The notes under the pieces were generated by a model. The model was not told where the DNA came from and did not search any database. It saw only the letters and a program-made list of their open reading frames with translations. From Paenibacillus tianmuensis (GTDB lineage: Bacteria; Bacillota; Bacilli; Paenibacillales; NBRC-103111): a DNA stretch of 64,000 nucleotides. The position numbers and the translations under genes were made by a program. The DNA lies in contig NZ_FMTT01000001.1 in NCBI RefSeq assembly GCF_900100345.1, positions 271,505 to 335,504 of the forward strand, in the 5' to 3' direction. Of the stretch, positions 33,479-43,349 are shown in pieces (positions within the stretch are counted from its first letter, which is position 1; every line of letters begins with the position of its first letter).

Positions 33479-33913
33479 TTAAAGTTGCTTCGGTTCTTCC
33501 TTCAACTTCTTACGGTCGCGGAAGTAGACGAAAATTTTGCGGATGACGACGAACAGCACAACAACCGCAAGCACGTTTACCATCATGCCGAGCAAGTCGC
33601 CGAGGAAGCCCATGCCGCCGAACAGACCTCCGAAGAGAAGACCCGCCAGACCGCCGATCATCAAGCCTTTCATTAGACCACCGCTGAAAAAGCCCGGTTT
33701 CGTTGCCGGCGTCGCCGGCGTGCCAGCTGGCGATTTGGAAGCGGCCGGCTCGGTTTTATTGACACCGTTGTTCGGCGTTTGCGTGGTATTGGAACTGCTT
33801 GGCGTGTAGCTTTTTTTCGAGGACTTGTACCCCTTGGCATCGACCATACCGGGCGCGGTGAATGAAAACACCAGCATGCAAGCCATCAAAATGAGAGACA
33901 ACTTCTTCAACAT
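33479..33913 (-). CDS. Secreted/membrane protein with Tim44-like glycine-rich segment
   Basis: 144 residues. Signal peptide MLKKLSLILMACMLVFSF with cleavage near VDA, a low-complexity Ser/Thr/Pro linker (~28-70), then GFFSGGLMKGLMIGGLAGLL and GGLFGGMGFLGDLLGMMVNV membrane stretch, a further helix VVVLFVVIRKIFVYF and a basic tail. The Gly-rich hairpin is like that of Tim44/YidC-linked small proteins of Gram-positives. Role unknown. GGAGG precedes the ATG; cotranscribed with DUF2653. Confidence 0.75.
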   Translation of the reverse strand: MLKKLSLILMACMLVFSFTAPGMVDAKGYKSSKKSYTPSSSNTTQTPNNGVNKTEPAASKSPAGTPATPATKPGFFSGGLMKGLMIGGLAGLLFGGLFGGMGFLGDLLGMMVNVLAVVVLFVVIRKIFVYFRDRKKLKEEPKQL

Positions 33914-34054
33914 CTTTTTGCATCCTCCATTAAATATATTAGACTCCTTGCATTAGGTTACTACGTATAATGTGGGCGATGGTTTCAGAATTTAAACGAA
34001 CTTGCTACAATAAGAAGAGGAAAAGATCATTTCTATGAACAGAGGGATGTTGCA

Positions 34055-34597
34055 ATGCCTAATTATACCGAAGCGTATATTCAATATTTGGTCCACTTCC
34101 ATGCGGAGCGCGATTTTTTCGAATGCCACGAGGTGATGGAAGAATACTGGAAGGAGCATCCGGAAGATCCTTGCAGCGAGGCTTGCGTCGGGCTGATTCA
34201 AGTGGCTGTATCGCTATACCATCAGCGGCGGGGTAATCGGGCTGGGGCGGTCAAAATGCTTGCGAGCTCGCTCCGACGGCTCAAAGACGAGCAGTTGGAG
34301 CAGCTCGGCATCGACGCGGCCGAATTCCGGCTGCGTCTGCAGGCGCGTCTGCGTGAGCTGGAACAGGTCGGTTTTGTCTATACCGATCTGGATATTCCGC
34401 TGCAGGACGAGGCGCTGAACGTCTTATGCCGGGATGCTGCCGCTCAAGCGCAAGTCGAATGGGGACAGCCGAGCAACTTGAACGATACGTATCTCATCCA
34501 TAAGCATACGCTGCGCGACCGCAGCGACGTCGTAGCGGAGCGGGAGATGCAGAAGCAGCTCAGAATGGAGCGCAGGACGATGGGGGACGGCGTATGA
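34055..34597 (+). CDS. DUF309 domain-containing protein
   Basis: 180 residues. The DUF309 core lies at ~10-75: FHAERDFFECHEVMEEYWKE and ACVGLIQVAVSLYHQRRGNR, then GAVKMLASSLRRL. The conserved His/Glu of FECHEVMEEYW could bind metal. The family has no proven role; in Bacillus it is near two-component or riboflavin genes. AGAGGGATG precedes the ATG. Its stop overlaps the response-regulator start (ATGA), so translation is coupled. Confidence 0.88.
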   Translation: MPNYTEAYIQYLVHFHAERDFFECHEVMEEYWKEHPEDPCSEACVGLIQVAVSLYHQRRGNRAGAVKMLASSLRRLKDEQLEQLGIDAAEFRLRLQARLRELEQVGFVYTDLDIPLQDEALNVLCRDAAAQAQVEWGQPSNLNDTYLIHKHTLRDRSDVVAEREMQKQLRMERRTMGDGV

Positions 34598-35337
34598 GCC
34601 GGATGCCCCTAAGCGGCGATCCACAGAAAATTATGGTTGTGGACGACGAGCCGCATATCGTCGAAGTCATACGGCTTTATCTGGAGCACGCGGGTTATGT
34701 TCCCCTTCCGCACTTTCGGGGCGGAGAGGTGCTGGAGCGGGTGAAGGCCGAAGCGCCCGACCTTGTGCTGCTGGACGTCATGCTGCCTGACGTATCGGGC
34801 TTCGAGCTGTGCAGCCAGATCCGCAAGCTGCCGGGAGCGCAAGGCGCTACACCGATTATTTTCCTGACCGCCAAGGGCGAGTCGATCGATAAGCTGCGCG
34901 GCTTTAGCCTCGGGGTGGACGATTATATCGTCAAGCCATTCGACCCGAACGAAATGGTTGCGCGGATCAAGGCCGTCCTGCGGCGCGCCGGGCAGCTGGG
35001 AACCGCTCTGCCGGTACCCGAAGAGCATGCCTCGAAGCCGTTGGAGGTCGGCAATTTAACCATTGATCTGGATCAGTACAAGGTAAGCTTAAACGGAAGC
35101 AGAGTCGACTTGACACCCAAAGAGATCGAGCTGCTGCACTTTTTGGCCGCCAGCCCCGGCAGGGTATACACCCGCGAGGATCTGCTCGGGTACGTGTGGA
35201 ACTTCGATTTCAGCGGTGGAACCCGAACCGTGGATGCCCACGTGAAAAATTTGCGCAAGAAGCTCGGCTCCCATGAGGCCTGGACGATTCAAACGCTGTG
35301 GGGCATCGGGTACTCGTTCGAGGTGCGCGGGACATGA
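34594..35337 (+). CDS. OmpR-family response regulator
   Basis: 247 residues. Receiver domain 1-125: VVDDEP acidic pair, phospho-acceptor Asp in LLDVMLPDVSGFE (~60), TAKGES Thr and the IVKPF Lys. Linker, then a winged-helix DNA-binding domain 150-247 (DLTPKEIELLHFLAASPGRV, GGTRTVDAHVKNLRKKLG). Its ATG overlaps the DUF309 stop and its own stop overlaps the kinase start, so the three are one operon. No target operators could be defined from the sequence. Confidence 0.95.
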   Translation: MSRMPLSGDPQKIMVVDDEPHIVEVIRLYLEHAGYVPLPHFRGGEVLERVKAEAPDLVLLDVMLPDVSGFELCSQIRKLPGAQGATPIIFLTAKGESIDKLRGFSLGVDDYIVKPFDPNEMVARIKAVLRRAGQLGTALPVPEEHASKPLEVGNLTIDLDQYKVSLNGSRVDLTPKEIELLHFLAASPGRVYTREDLLGYVWNFDFSGGTRTVDAHVKNLRKKLGSHEAWTIQTLWGIGYSFEVRGT

Positions 35338-36785
35338 TCAAGCAGTGGCTGCGTAGCCTGTATATTCAAATCTTTCTTTCCTTTCTCGCCACGTGCGTGC
35401 TTGTGTTCGTAGGTCTGGCCGTGTTTTGGAATTCTTATTTTACCGATTTTTTCTATAAGGACAAAAAAGAGCTGCTGCGCTCACGTGCCGCCGAAGTCGT
35501 CAAGCTGTTGCCCACGTTTCAGGAGGGGACGCTTTCCACAAGAGAACTGCGGCTCGGCAGCCGCATCATCGGCCGCAGCATGAACGGCTCGGTATGGCTG
35601 GTCGATGCGAAAGGCACGGTGTTGAACGGTTCGTCGGACCGGGAGGGAACGACGATTCCGAAGCTGCTTGAACCGTTGCTCGCTGAAGGACTTAAAGGTA
35701 GGAGCGGGTATTCGGCAGGGCATTACAAAGTCGATCCGTACGGCGGGGAAGGGCAGCTGGCCTATTACACGCCCGAAGAGCTCAACGGCCAGCCGATCGT
35801 CATCATGATGCTCGTCCCTGCGCTGGAAAGCAGCGAAGCGCTAAAGGCCATCCGCTGGAATATTTTCGTTCCGCTGCTATTCTCTTTGGTTGCCGTAGGG
35901 GTTATCCTTTTCATCTTGTCGCGCAAGCTGGCCGGTCCCCTTCAGCAAATGAACCATGCGGCGCTTGAAGTGGCGAACGGCGACTTTTCAACGAGAGCAC
36001 CAGTCTCGTCCAACGACGAGGTCGGCGAGCTAGCGCGCAGCTTTAACTTCATGGTCGGTCAGCTGGAGCAGTGGGACGACAACCGCCAGGAGTTCCTGGC
36101 CAACGTATCGCATGAGCTGCGGTCGCCGCTGACGTCGCTGCGTGGGCTGATCGTCGCGATGAACGACCGGGTCATTCCGCCCGAGAAATTCTCGCATTAT
36201 TTGAAAATATGCGATCATGAGGTGCAGCGGCTGCAGCGGCTCGTAGACGACCTGCTCGACTTGGCCCGCATTCAGAACGGAACTGACGTCTTCCGGACGC
36301 GACCCGTTGCGCTGCCGGCCAAGGTGAGCGAGGTGCTGGAACTGGTACAGAGTGCCGCTTCTGACAAACGGCTGCATATACGCTTGATCGCCCCCATGCC
36401 GGGAACGCCGCCGCTACGGTGCGAGCTTGATCCGGACCGCTTTGCGCAAATTTTGCTCAACCTGCTATATAACGCGATCCGGTTCACGCCTTCCGGGGGA
36501 ACGATTACCGTCGAGCTTGCCGCCGAAGGAGAGGAGGCCGTCATCGTCGTGCGCGATACGGGGATTGGCATGAGTGAAAGCGAGCTGCTTCGGATCTGGG
36601 ACCGGTTCTACAAGGCGGAGCCGTCGCGCTCCGGCGATTCGGACGGCACCGGGCTCGGTCTGACCATCGTCAAGCATCTCGTCACGGGGATGAAAGGGTC
36701 GATTGCGGCAGCAAGCGAGCTCGGGAAAGGAACGGAGTTCCGGATCGCTTTCCCGCTTCTCCCCCCGGATCGCTTTGGGAGCTGA
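35334..36785 (+). CDS. Sensor histidine kinase of the DUF309 operon
   Basis: 483 residues. Two membrane segments (IFLSFLATCVLVFVGLAVF near 12-30 and IFVPLLFSLVAVGVILFIL near 175-195) flank a ~140-residue extracellular sensor. HAMP 200-250, H-box ANVSHELRSPLTSL with phospho-His at ~258, then N-box NLLYNAIRFTPSGG, G1 DTGIGM, F WDRFYKA and G2 GTGLGLTIVKHL. Start ATG overlaps the regulator stop. Probably phosphorylates the preceding response regulator. Signal unknown. Confidence 0.95.
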   Translation: MIKQWLRSLYIQIFLSFLATCVLVFVGLAVFWNSYFTDFFYKDKKELLRSRAAEVVKLLPTFQEGTLSTRELRLGSRIIGRSMNGSVWLVDAKGTVLNGSSDREGTTIPKLLEPLLAEGLKGRSGYSAGHYKVDPYGGEGQLAYYTPEELNGQPIVIMMLVPALESSEALKAIRWNIFVPLLFSLVAVGVILFILSRKLAGPLQQMNHAALEVANGDFSTRAPVSSNDEVGELARSFNFMVGQLEQWDDNRQEFLANVSHELRSPLTSLRGLIVAMNDRVIPPEKFSHYLKICDHEVQRLQRLVDDLLDLARIQNGTDVFRTRPVALPAKVSEVLELVQSAASDKRLHIRLIAPMPGTPPLRCELDPDRFAQILLNLLYNAIRFTPSGGTITVELAAEGEEAVIVVRDTGIGMSESELLRIWDRFYKAEPSRSGDSDGTGLGLTIVKHLVTGMKGSIAAASELGKGTEFRIAFPLLPPDRFGS

Positions 36786-36916
36786 TGGGACTGCTGGAAA
36801 TGATGCGCCTTGTGAAATAGCGAAAAACAAGCTAAGATTTAAAAACGTCAGCCTAACCAACTTGGAACCGGCTAAATAGAGAAATAAGAAGGTAGAACAG
36901 GAAGGACGAAGTGCGA

Positions 36917-37474
36917 ATGCCGAATTTACTATCCCAGATCATGGAGTACAACCGCTCGTTTGTCGAGCAGCAAAAGTACGAGCCCTACTTAACCTCAAAG
37001 TTTCCGGATCGGAAATTCGTCATTCTTACTTGCATGGATACGCGTCTGATCGAACTTCTTCCGGCCAGCATGAATATTAAGAACGGCGATGTGAAGATGA
37101 TTAAAACGGCCGGAGGCGTCGTCTCGACTCCGTTCGGCGGCATCATGCGCAGTATTATCGTGGCGATCTATGAGCTGGGTGCGGACGAAGTGCTTGTCAT
37201 CGGCCATCACGATTGCGGGATGAGCCACATGAACCCGGATCGCGTGAAGGAGAAGTTTGTGGCGCGGGGAATTAAAGAGGAGACGCTCAAAACGCTGGAA
37301 TATTCGGGCATGAACCTCGAACGGTGGCTGCGGGGCTTCGAAGATGTCAACGAAAGCGTCAAAAGCAGTGTAAATCTGATCAAGAACCATCCGCTCGTGC
37401 CGAACATCCCGATTCACGGGCTTGTCATCGACCCTTCGACCGGCAAGCTGGATGTCATCGTCGGCGGCTATTAA
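36917..37474 (+). CDS. Beta-carbonic anhydrase (YtiB-like)
   Basis: 185 residues. Zinc and active-site motifs CMDTRLIELLP (Cys, Asp, Arg) and GHHDCGM (His, Cys). The order and the NGDVKMIKTAGG block match Bacillus YtiB. It interconverts CO2 and bicarbonate in the cytosol. The start is ATG 36917; GTG 36911 is an alternative with GAAGGA directly upstream, giving two more residues. Monocistronic, with a terminator hairpin beyond. Confidence 0.93.
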   Translation: MPNLLSQIMEYNRSFVEQQKYEPYLTSKFPDRKFVILTCMDTRLIELLPASMNIKNGDVKMIKTAGGVVSTPFGGIMRSIIVAIYELGADEVLVIGHHDCGMSHMNPDRVKEKFVARGIKEETLKTLEYSGMNLERWLRGFEDVNESVKSSVNLIKNHPLVPNIPIHGLVIDPSTGKLDVIVGGY

Positions 37475-37489
37475 GCCGTTCCCGGAACG

Positions 37490-37521
37490 AAAAAGGTGAG
37501 AAGGCCACCCGCCTTCTCACC
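37490..37521 (-). terminator. Terminator between carbonic anhydrase and the HesB-fold gene
   Basis: Perfect 11-base stem GGTGAGAAGGC / GCCTTCTCACC, followed on the minus strand by five T; overlaps the minus gene's stop. Confidence 0.85.
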
Positions 37522-37861
37522 GGTTCGCGACGGCATTGCGTTTATCAATCAGCCGCATGCTCGCATTGTAGATTTGTCCGCTGCTTTTCAAGATAAAGCA
37601 GTAGCCGCTCACTTGATAGTCTACCGTCATATTTTCCTCGAAAAACACCTCGTGCTTCCGGTCCATCAGCACTTCGAACGGCTCCCCCGGCACAATAAAA
37701 TCGTTCCGGTCCGGCTCGTCCGTGATCCACAGCGTCGGCACGCCGCTGACCGCGCACCCGCAGCCCTCCGCATCGTAGACAAGCTTCAGCCGTCCGCTCG
37801 CTTGCCGGTCCAGAATGCGCCGGATTTCCGCTACCGCACTTTCCGTAAAGATGATTCGCAT
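37517..37861 (-). CDS. Iron-sulfur-biogenesis-fold protein (YqkB/HesB-like)
   Basis: 114 residues. MRIIFTESAVAEIRRILDRQ, KLVYDAEGCGCAVSGVPTLW with three clustered Cys-like positions (GCGC), then NMTVDYQVSGYCFILKSSG. This is the YqkB branch of the HesB/IscA fold, which differs from A-type carriers in the Cys layout; whether it carries a cluster is not proven. Start ATG with AAAGGAG upstream. Monocistronic. Confidence 0.88.
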   Translation of the reverse strand: MRIIFTESAVAEIRRILDRQASGRLKLVYDAEGCGCAVSGVPTLWITDEPDRNDFIVPGEPFEVLMDRKHEVFFEENMTVDYQVSGYCFILKSSGQIYNASMRLIDKRNAVANR

Positions 37862-37969
37862 CTCACGTCACACTCCTTTCCTTTTTATCATACCTCATTT
37901 CGGCGATATTTGCTTCTGCTCTGCGAACGCAGTATGATCAATGTATATCTTTGGAAAGGGGAATGCCCG

Positions 37970-39490
37970 TTGTCGACAGGAAATCTGGAAGCTAAATTGA
38001 CGGAATTCAAACAATATCTGAAAAAGATGAAAAGCTACGAGGAAGCCGTCGGACTCATTTATTGGGACATGCGCACCGGCGCGCCGAAAAAAGGAATTGC
38101 GGCAAGGTCCGAAGTCGTCGGCGAGCTGTCCGGCGAGATGTTCAAAATGTCGGTGTCGGACGAAATGGGCTCGTTTTTGGACTACTTCACTTCGTCCGGG
38201 GTACAGTCGGAGCTGTCGAATATCGACCGCAGAATTGTAAGCGAATGCAAGAAGGATTACGATCGCAGCAAAAAAATTCCGCCGAAGCTGTATCAGGAAT
38301 ATGTGGTGCTCACCTCGCGGGCGGAATCGGCTTGGGAAGATGCGAAGCATCAGGCCGATTTTCCGGGCTTCCAGCCATACTTGGAAAAAATCGTCGATAT
38401 GAACCTGCAGTTCATCGACCTGTGGGGCTATGAAGGACACAAGTACAACACGCTGCTTGATGCTTACGAGCCGGGCATGACCGTAGAGAAGCTCGATCAA
38501 GTGTTCGGTGCACTGCGCGAGCAGGTCGTTCCCTTGCTGTCGGCGATTCAGGAGTCGGCTCACAAGCCGGAAACCGGCTTCTTGAAGCAGACGTTCGACA
38601 AGGACAAGCAAAAGAAGTTCAGCTTATACATATTGGAGCAGATGGGCTACGATTTCGAAGCGGGACGCCTGGACGAAACCGTCCATCCGTTTGCGACCGG
38701 CCTGAACCCGGGCGACGTGCGGATTACGACGCGCTACCTGCTGAACGATGTGAACAGCGCGCTGTTCGGAACGATTCACGAGGGCGGGCATGCGCTCTAT
38801 GAGCAGAACATTTCGATGGACTTGCTCGGTACGCCGCTGTGCACGGGAACGTCGATGGGCATTCACGAATCGCAGTCGCGCTTCTGGGAAAATATGATCG
38901 GACGCGGCCGCCCGTTCTGGAACCGTTACTTCCCCGAGCTGCAAAAAAATTACGCCGGCCAGTTCGACAAGGTAAGCGTAGAAGATTTTTACCGCGCCAC
39001 GAACGAGGTGAAGACGTCGCTCATCCGGATCGAAGCCGACGAGCTGACGTACAACCTGCATATTATGGTAAGGTATGAGATCGAGAAGGCGCTGTTCAGC
39101 GGGGCGGTGAAGGTTGCCGACCTGCCGGAGGTATGGAACGAGAAATACCGGGAGTACCTCGGCATCGTGCCTTCCCATAACGGCGAAGGGGTGCTGCAGG
39201 ACGTGCATTGGTCGGGCGGCTCGTTCGGCTACTTCCCGTCGTACGCACTGGGTAATATGTACGCCGCGCAAATTAAACGCACGCTGGAGCTGGAGCTCGG
39301 CAACGTGGACGAGCTGGTTCGCGAGGGCAATCTGATTCCGATCAAGTCTTGGCTGGCGGATAAAATATATCAATACGGCAAAAGCCAGACGCCGACGGAA
39401 ATCATTACCCGGGTGACAGGCGAGGAGTTGGACCCGTCCTACTTGGTCGATTATTTGCGCGTGAAATATTCCGATATTTATAAGCTTTAA
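37970..39490 (+). CDS. M32 family carboxypeptidase (Taq type)
   Basis: 506 residues, usual length. Zinc motif HEGGH at ~269 within GTIHEGGHALYEQN, followed by the family DRLGTPLCTG-like LLGTPLCTGTSMGIHESQSR. A cytosolic metallo-carboxypeptidase removing C-terminal residues. The start is TTG 37970 (STGNLEAKLTEF), with AAAGGGG ~9 bases upstream; the frame is open far upstream, but those residues do not belong to the family and run antisense over the HesB-fold gene. Followed by a terminator. Confidence 0.93.
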   Translation: MSTGNLEAKLTEFKQYLKKMKSYEEAVGLIYWDMRTGAPKKGIAARSEVVGELSGEMFKMSVSDEMGSFLDYFTSSGVQSELSNIDRRIVSECKKDYDRSKKIPPKLYQEYVVLTSRAESAWEDAKHQADFPGFQPYLEKIVDMNLQFIDLWGYEGHKYNTLLDAYEPGMTVEKLDQVFGALREQVVPLLSAIQESAHKPETGFLKQTFDKDKQKKFSLYILEQMGYDFEAGRLDETVHPFATGLNPGDVRITTRYLLNDVNSALFGTIHEGGHALYEQNISMDLLGTPLCTGTSMGIHESQSRFWENMIGRGRPFWNRYFPELQKNYAGQFDKVSVEDFYRATNEVKTSLIRIEADELTYNLHIMVRYEIEKALFSGAVKVADLPEVWNEKYREYLGIVPSHNGEGVLQDVHWSGGSFGYFPSYALGNMYAAQIKRTLELELGNVDELVREGNLIPIKSWLADKIYQYGKSQTPTEIITRVTGEELDPSYLVDYLRVKYSDIYKL

Positions 39491-39497
39491 TCCAACT

Positions 39498-39522
39498 GCG
39501 GGGACACGGTCCCCGCTTTTTT
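39498..39522 (+). terminator. Terminator of the M32 gene
   Basis: Perfect stem GCGGGGAC / GTCCCCGC, 3-base loop, six T. Confidence 0.92.
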
Positions 39523-39623
39523 ATTTCCTTGAGTGTAACTTTTGGGGTATTTTACCAGTCTATTCTTAGTAAGACGATTTTTTGTTTCTCCGAAGGGAAC
39601 AGACGACAAGGAGGCGACAGGGT

Positions 39624-41195
39624 ATGCACAAGGAACTTCAAGCGGACATTGCCATTATCGGCGGAGGTGTCGGAGGCTGCGCGGCCGCGTTGGCGGCCGC
39701 CCGAATGGGAAGACAGGTCATCATGACCGAGGAGACGGAGTGGATCGGCGGGCAGTTGACCAGTCAGGCCGTTCCGCCCGACGAGCACCTATGGATCGAA
39801 CAATTCGGCTGCACCCGCAGCTATCGAGAATTTCGCGACGGGGTGCGCACCTATTATAAGACAAAGTTTCCGCTGACCGCAGAGGCGCGCGCGGTCTATT
39901 ACTTAAACCCCGGCAACGGCGGCGTGAGCCGACTTGGTGCGGAGCCGAGAGCCTATTTGGCCGTTCTGCAAGACATGCTGGCCCCCTACGTACACAGCGG
40001 CAGGCTCATTATCATGACCCGGCACCGGCCCGTTGCGGCCGAGACGGACGGCGACCGTGTCCGGTCGGTTACCGTAATCGGGGAGACGGGTCACCGGCAT
40101 ACGATTCGCGCCGCATATATTTTGGATGCGACCGAGACGGGCGAGCTGCTCCCGCTGACCTGCGCGGAATATGTGACGGGCGCCGAATCGAAGCAGCAGA
40201 CGGGCGAGCCCCATGCGCTGGACGGTGCGCCCGATCCGCGGGACATTCAGGCGTTTACCCACTGCTTCGCCATGGATTACAAGGAAGGCGAGAACCATGT
40301 AATCGATAAACCGAAGGATTACAACTTCTGGCGAAACTACCGGGCAGATTTTTGGCCGGACAAGCAGCTTAGCTGGGTTTCGCCCGATCCGCGCACATTG
40401 AAGCCTGTGGAGGACACGTTGTTTTGGGGTACGAATAAATATCCGCTGTTTTACTACCGGCAAATCGTCGACAAAGCAAATTTCGCGCTCGGCACGTTTC
40501 CGAGCAACATCACGGTAGTGAATTGGTCGCAGAACGATTATTGGCTCGGCAACGTGTACGACGTGAAACCGGAGGAAGCGCAGAAGCATGCGCGGCAGGC
40601 GAAGCAGCTCAGCTTGTCGCTCCTGTACTGGCTGCAAACGGAAGCTCCCCGCCCGGACGGAGGGGCAGGTTATCCCGGTCTGCGGCTGCGGCCGGATGTG
40701 GTCGGTACGGAGGACGGATTGGCGAAATATCCGTATATCCGGGAGTCCAGACGCATCCGCGCGGAGTTCACCGTGCTGGAGCAGCATGTGAGCGCAGCGG
40801 TGCGCGGCGAGCAGGGGGCGGCGCCGTTCCCGGATTCCGTAGGAGTCGGCTGCTACCGGATCGACCTGCATCCCAGCATGACGGGCCGCAATTATCTCGA
40901 CATCTCGTCGCTGCCGTTTCAAATCCCGCTTGGCAGTCTGATTCCGGTCCGGCTGGAAAACCTGCTGCCGGCCTGCAAAAATCTCGGCACGACGCATATT
41001 ACGAACGGCTGCTTTCGGCTGCATCCCGTGGAATGGAACATCGGGGAGGCTGCGGGGGCGCTGGCCGCTTTTTGCCTGCAAAACGGCTACCAGCCCCGCG
41101 AAGTGCGGAATACGCCGGCCAAGCTCGAAGTGTTCCAGAAAGCGCTTGTCAATCAAGGCTTTGAATTGGCATGGCCGAAAATAACCGCCGTTTAA
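39624..41195 (+). CDS. FAD-dependent oxidoreductase (FAD_oxidored family)
   Basis: 523 residues. FAD Rossmann motif DIAIIGGGVGGCAAALAAAR at ~8-27 and EETEWIGGQLTSQ, the GG doublet of this family (PF12831). The C-terminal part has GVGCYRIDLHP, TTHITNGCFRLHPVEWNIGE and a final NTPAKLEVFQ. Such enzymes are often found with sugar or amine utilisation or in surface-associated systems; the substrate is unknown. AAGGAGG precedes the ATG. Separated by a terminator from the ABC genes downstream, so it is probably an independent unit. Confidence 0.9.
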   Translation: MHKELQADIAIIGGGVGGCAAALAAARMGRQVIMTEETEWIGGQLTSQAVPPDEHLWIEQFGCTRSYREFRDGVRTYYKTKFPLTAEARAVYYLNPGNGGVSRLGAEPRAYLAVLQDMLAPYVHSGRLIIMTRHRPVAAETDGDRVRSVTVIGETGHRHTIRAAYILDATETGELLPLTCAEYVTGAESKQQTGEPHALDGAPDPRDIQAFTHCFAMDYKEGENHVIDKPKDYNFWRNYRADFWPDKQLSWVSPDPRTLKPVEDTLFWGTNKYPLFYYRQIVDKANFALGTFPSNITVVNWSQNDYWLGNVYDVKPEEAQKHARQAKQLSLSLLYWLQTEAPRPDGGAGYPGLRLRPDVVGTEDGLAKYPYIRESRRIRAEFTVLEQHVSAAVRGEQGAAPFPDSVGVGCYRIDLHPSMTGRNYLDISSLPFQIPLGSLIPVRLENLLPACKNLGTTHITNGCFRLHPVEWNIGEAAGALAAFCLQNGYQPREVRNTPAKLEVFQKALVNQGFELAWPKITAV

Positions 41196-41225
41196 CGAAC
41201 TTGATACGAATCGAATGCTGCTTCG

Positions 41226-41268
41226 AGGCTGTTTCTGCGGATCTTCCGTGGAAGCGGCCTTTTTTTGG
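41226..41268 (+). terminator. Terminator after the FAD oxidoreductase gene
   Basis: Imperfect stem AGGCTGTTTC / GGAAGCGGCCT (one bulge) and seven T. Confidence 0.75.
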
Positions 41269-41369
41269 CTTCTGCAGACATCTGCTCTCACCATTTTCTA
41301 GGCGCGTTCATATGCTGTCATATCTAAAGTTCGTCATGCGTTAAGACGCTGACAGGGAGGGACTGGCCT

Positions 41370-42395
41370 ATGAAAACAAGGCGTCTGAGGAGAGCGGCGG
41401 CACTTATACTTGTGTTGGCGCTTGCGGCGTGCGCGACGCTCGCAGGCTGCGGTCCGAAGAAAAGCGGGGAGCGGGTGAAGGTGCGGATCGGCGAGGTGAC
41501 CCGGTCAATCTTCTATGCGCCGGAATACGTGGCGTTGGAGAAAGGATTTTTCAAAGAACAGGGGCTCGATATCGAGCTGACGACGACGTTCGGCGGCGAT
41601 AAAACGATGACGACGCTGCTGTCAGGCGGGATCGACGTCGCGCTGGTCGGCTCCGAGACTTCGATCTACGTGCATCAGCAAGGTACGGGCGACCCGGTCG
41701 TCAACTTCTCGCAATTGACGCAAACCGACGGAACGTTTCTCGTGGCGCGCAAGCCGCCCGAAGGCTCATTCGACTGGAACAAGCTGAAGGGCTCAACCTT
41801 CCTCGGCCAGCGCAAGGGCGGGATGCCACAGATGGCAGGCGAATTTACGCTGAAGAAGCACGGTATCGATCTCCAGAACGATTTGAACCTGCTCCAGAAC
41901 GTGGAGTTCGCCAACATTCCGACCGCTTTCGCATCGGGCACGGGGGACTACGTGCAGCTGTTCGAGCCGCAGGCCTCGATGTTCGAGAAGCAGGGGAAAG
42001 GCTACGTCGTCGCTTCCTTCGGGGTAGAGAGCGGCAAGCTGCCTTATACGGTGTTCATGGCGAAAAAGAGCTACATCGATAAGAACACGGATGCGATCCA
42101 AAAATTCGCCAATGCCGTGCAAAAAGCGCAAAATTGGGTGCAGCAAAGCAGCGTGGACGACATTGCGACGGCCATCGCTCCTTACTTCCAGGAAACGGAT
42201 AAAGATATCGTTCGCAGCGTAATCAAGCGCTACAAGGACCAAGGCTCGTTTGCCGCCGACGGCATCGTCGACGAACAGGAGTGGAACAACCTGCAGGATG
42301 TGATGGAAGCGGCCGGGGAGCTCAAGAAGCGCGCCGATTTCAACACGCTCGTTAACAATCAACTTGCGGAAAAAGCGAAACAAAACATGAAGTAG
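41370..42395 (+). CDS. ABC transporter binding lipoprotein (SsuA/NMT1 type)
   Basis: 341 residues. Signal peptide with lipobox ATLAGC at ~27. NMT1/THI5-like domain: GEVTRSIFYAPEYVALEKGF, QGLDIELTTTFGGDKTMTTL, GGIDVALVGSETSIY. Such proteins bind sulfonates, nitrate-like anions or thiamine precursors. The specific substrate is not readable from sequence. Start ATG with AGGGAGG upstream. First gene of a binding protein - ATPase - permease unit. Confidence 0.9.
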   Translation: MKTRRLRRAAALILVLALAACATLAGCGPKKSGERVKVRIGEVTRSIFYAPEYVALEKGFFKEQGLDIELTTTFGGDKTMTTLLSGGIDVALVGSETSIYVHQQGTGDPVVNFSQLTQTDGTFLVARKPPEGSFDWNKLKGSTFLGQRKGGMPQMAGEFTLKKHGIDLQNDLNLLQNVEFANIPTAFASGTGDYVQLFEPQASMFEKQGKGYVVASFGVESGKLPYTVFMAKKSYIDKNTDAIQKFANAVQKAQNWVQQSSVDDIATAIAPYFQETDKDIVRSVIKRYKDQGSFAADGIVDEQEWNNLQDVMEAAGELKKRADFNTLVNNQLAEKAKQNMK

Positions 42396-42548
42396 TGCCT
42401 GTAGCCGTCATGGTCGACGAGGGCGCGACAGCGCTTCGGGATTGCCGTTGCAGGGGCTTGAGGGCTCGCTGCGGATACGTCACTTTGAAGAGCTGTCAGG
42501 CGTCCTCCCACTGTCTCACAGGCTAAGCGCACAAGGAGGGAAGGCCGT

Positions 42549-43349
42549 ATGTATGCCGTGGAGCTGGACGGCGTTTCACAAGTATATGTCAACCGCAAAG
42601 GCGCGTTCGTCGCGCTGCAGGATGTGCAGCTCGCGATCGCGCCGGGCGAATTCGTCAGTCTCATCGGCCCGAGCGGCTGCGGGAAGACGACCGTGCTGTC
42701 GCTAATCAGCGGCTTGCTGACGCCGACTTCGGGAACGGTGCGGGTGTTCGGCGAACGGATTCAAAAACCAACTCCGCAAGTCGGATATATGCTCCAGCAG
42801 GATTATTTATTCCCTTGGCGAACGATCTTCGAGAACGCCTCCATCGGTCTCGAATTGCTCGGACGCTTGAATGCCGCCACCCGTCAATATGTGCTGGATT
42901 TGCTGGACGAAATGGGGCTTGGCGGCTATGCTGACCGTTATCCGCACCAGTTGTCCGGCGGCATGCGCCAACGGGTCGCGCTGGTGCGGACGCTTGCGGC
43001 GGAACCGGACATCCTGCTGCTGGATGAGCCGTTCTCGGCTCTGGATTACCAGACCAAGCTCCAACTGGAGGATTTGATCTCTGCGACATTGAAGGCACGC
43101 GGCAAGACCGCCGTGCTTGTCACCCATGACATCACCGAAGCGATTGCAATGAGCGACAGGATTGTCGTGCTCCAGCCGAATCCCGGACGTGTGCTGACCG
43201 AGGCCATTGTGCCGGAGGCTATTCGGGAAGCCCAGCCGCTGCATGCCCGCGAGGTTGTGGGCTTTCACGAATTGTTCCGCGAGCTGTGGGGGCGGTTCGA
43301 GCAGATGGATGGGAAAGGAGGCGGGGGACATGGACCGGCGGAAATCTGA
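42549..43349 (+). CDS. ABC transporter ATPase (SsuB/TauB type)
   Basis: 266 residues. Walker A GPSGCGKT at ~39, Q-loop [11 protein letters not shown], signature LSGGMRQR at ~134, Walker [14 protein letters not shown]-loop VTHDITEAI. The EPWRT-like [10 protein letters not shown] is typical of the nitrate/sulfonate/taurine subfamily. AAGGAGGG precedes the ATG. It overlaps the next gene by 20 bases. The preceding 153-base gap holds no gene. Confidence 0.95.
   Translation: MYAVELDGVSQVYVNRKGAFVALQDVQLAIAPGEFVSLIGPSGCGKTTVLSLISGLLTPTSGTVRVFGERIQKPTPQVGYMLQQDYLFPWRTIFENASIGLELLGRLNAATRQYVLDLLDEMGLGGYADRYPHQLSGGMRQRVALVRTLAAEPDILLLDEPFSALDYQTKLQLEDLISATLKARGKTAVLVTHDITEAIAMSDRIVVLQPNPGRVLTEAIVPEAIREAQPLHAREVVGFHELFRELWGRFEQMDGKGGGGHGPAEI

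Noticed and set aside
39903..41294. 463-residue minus-strand frame over the FAD oxidoreductase
   Set aside because: Antisense shadow; the plus-strand protein has clear FAD motifs.
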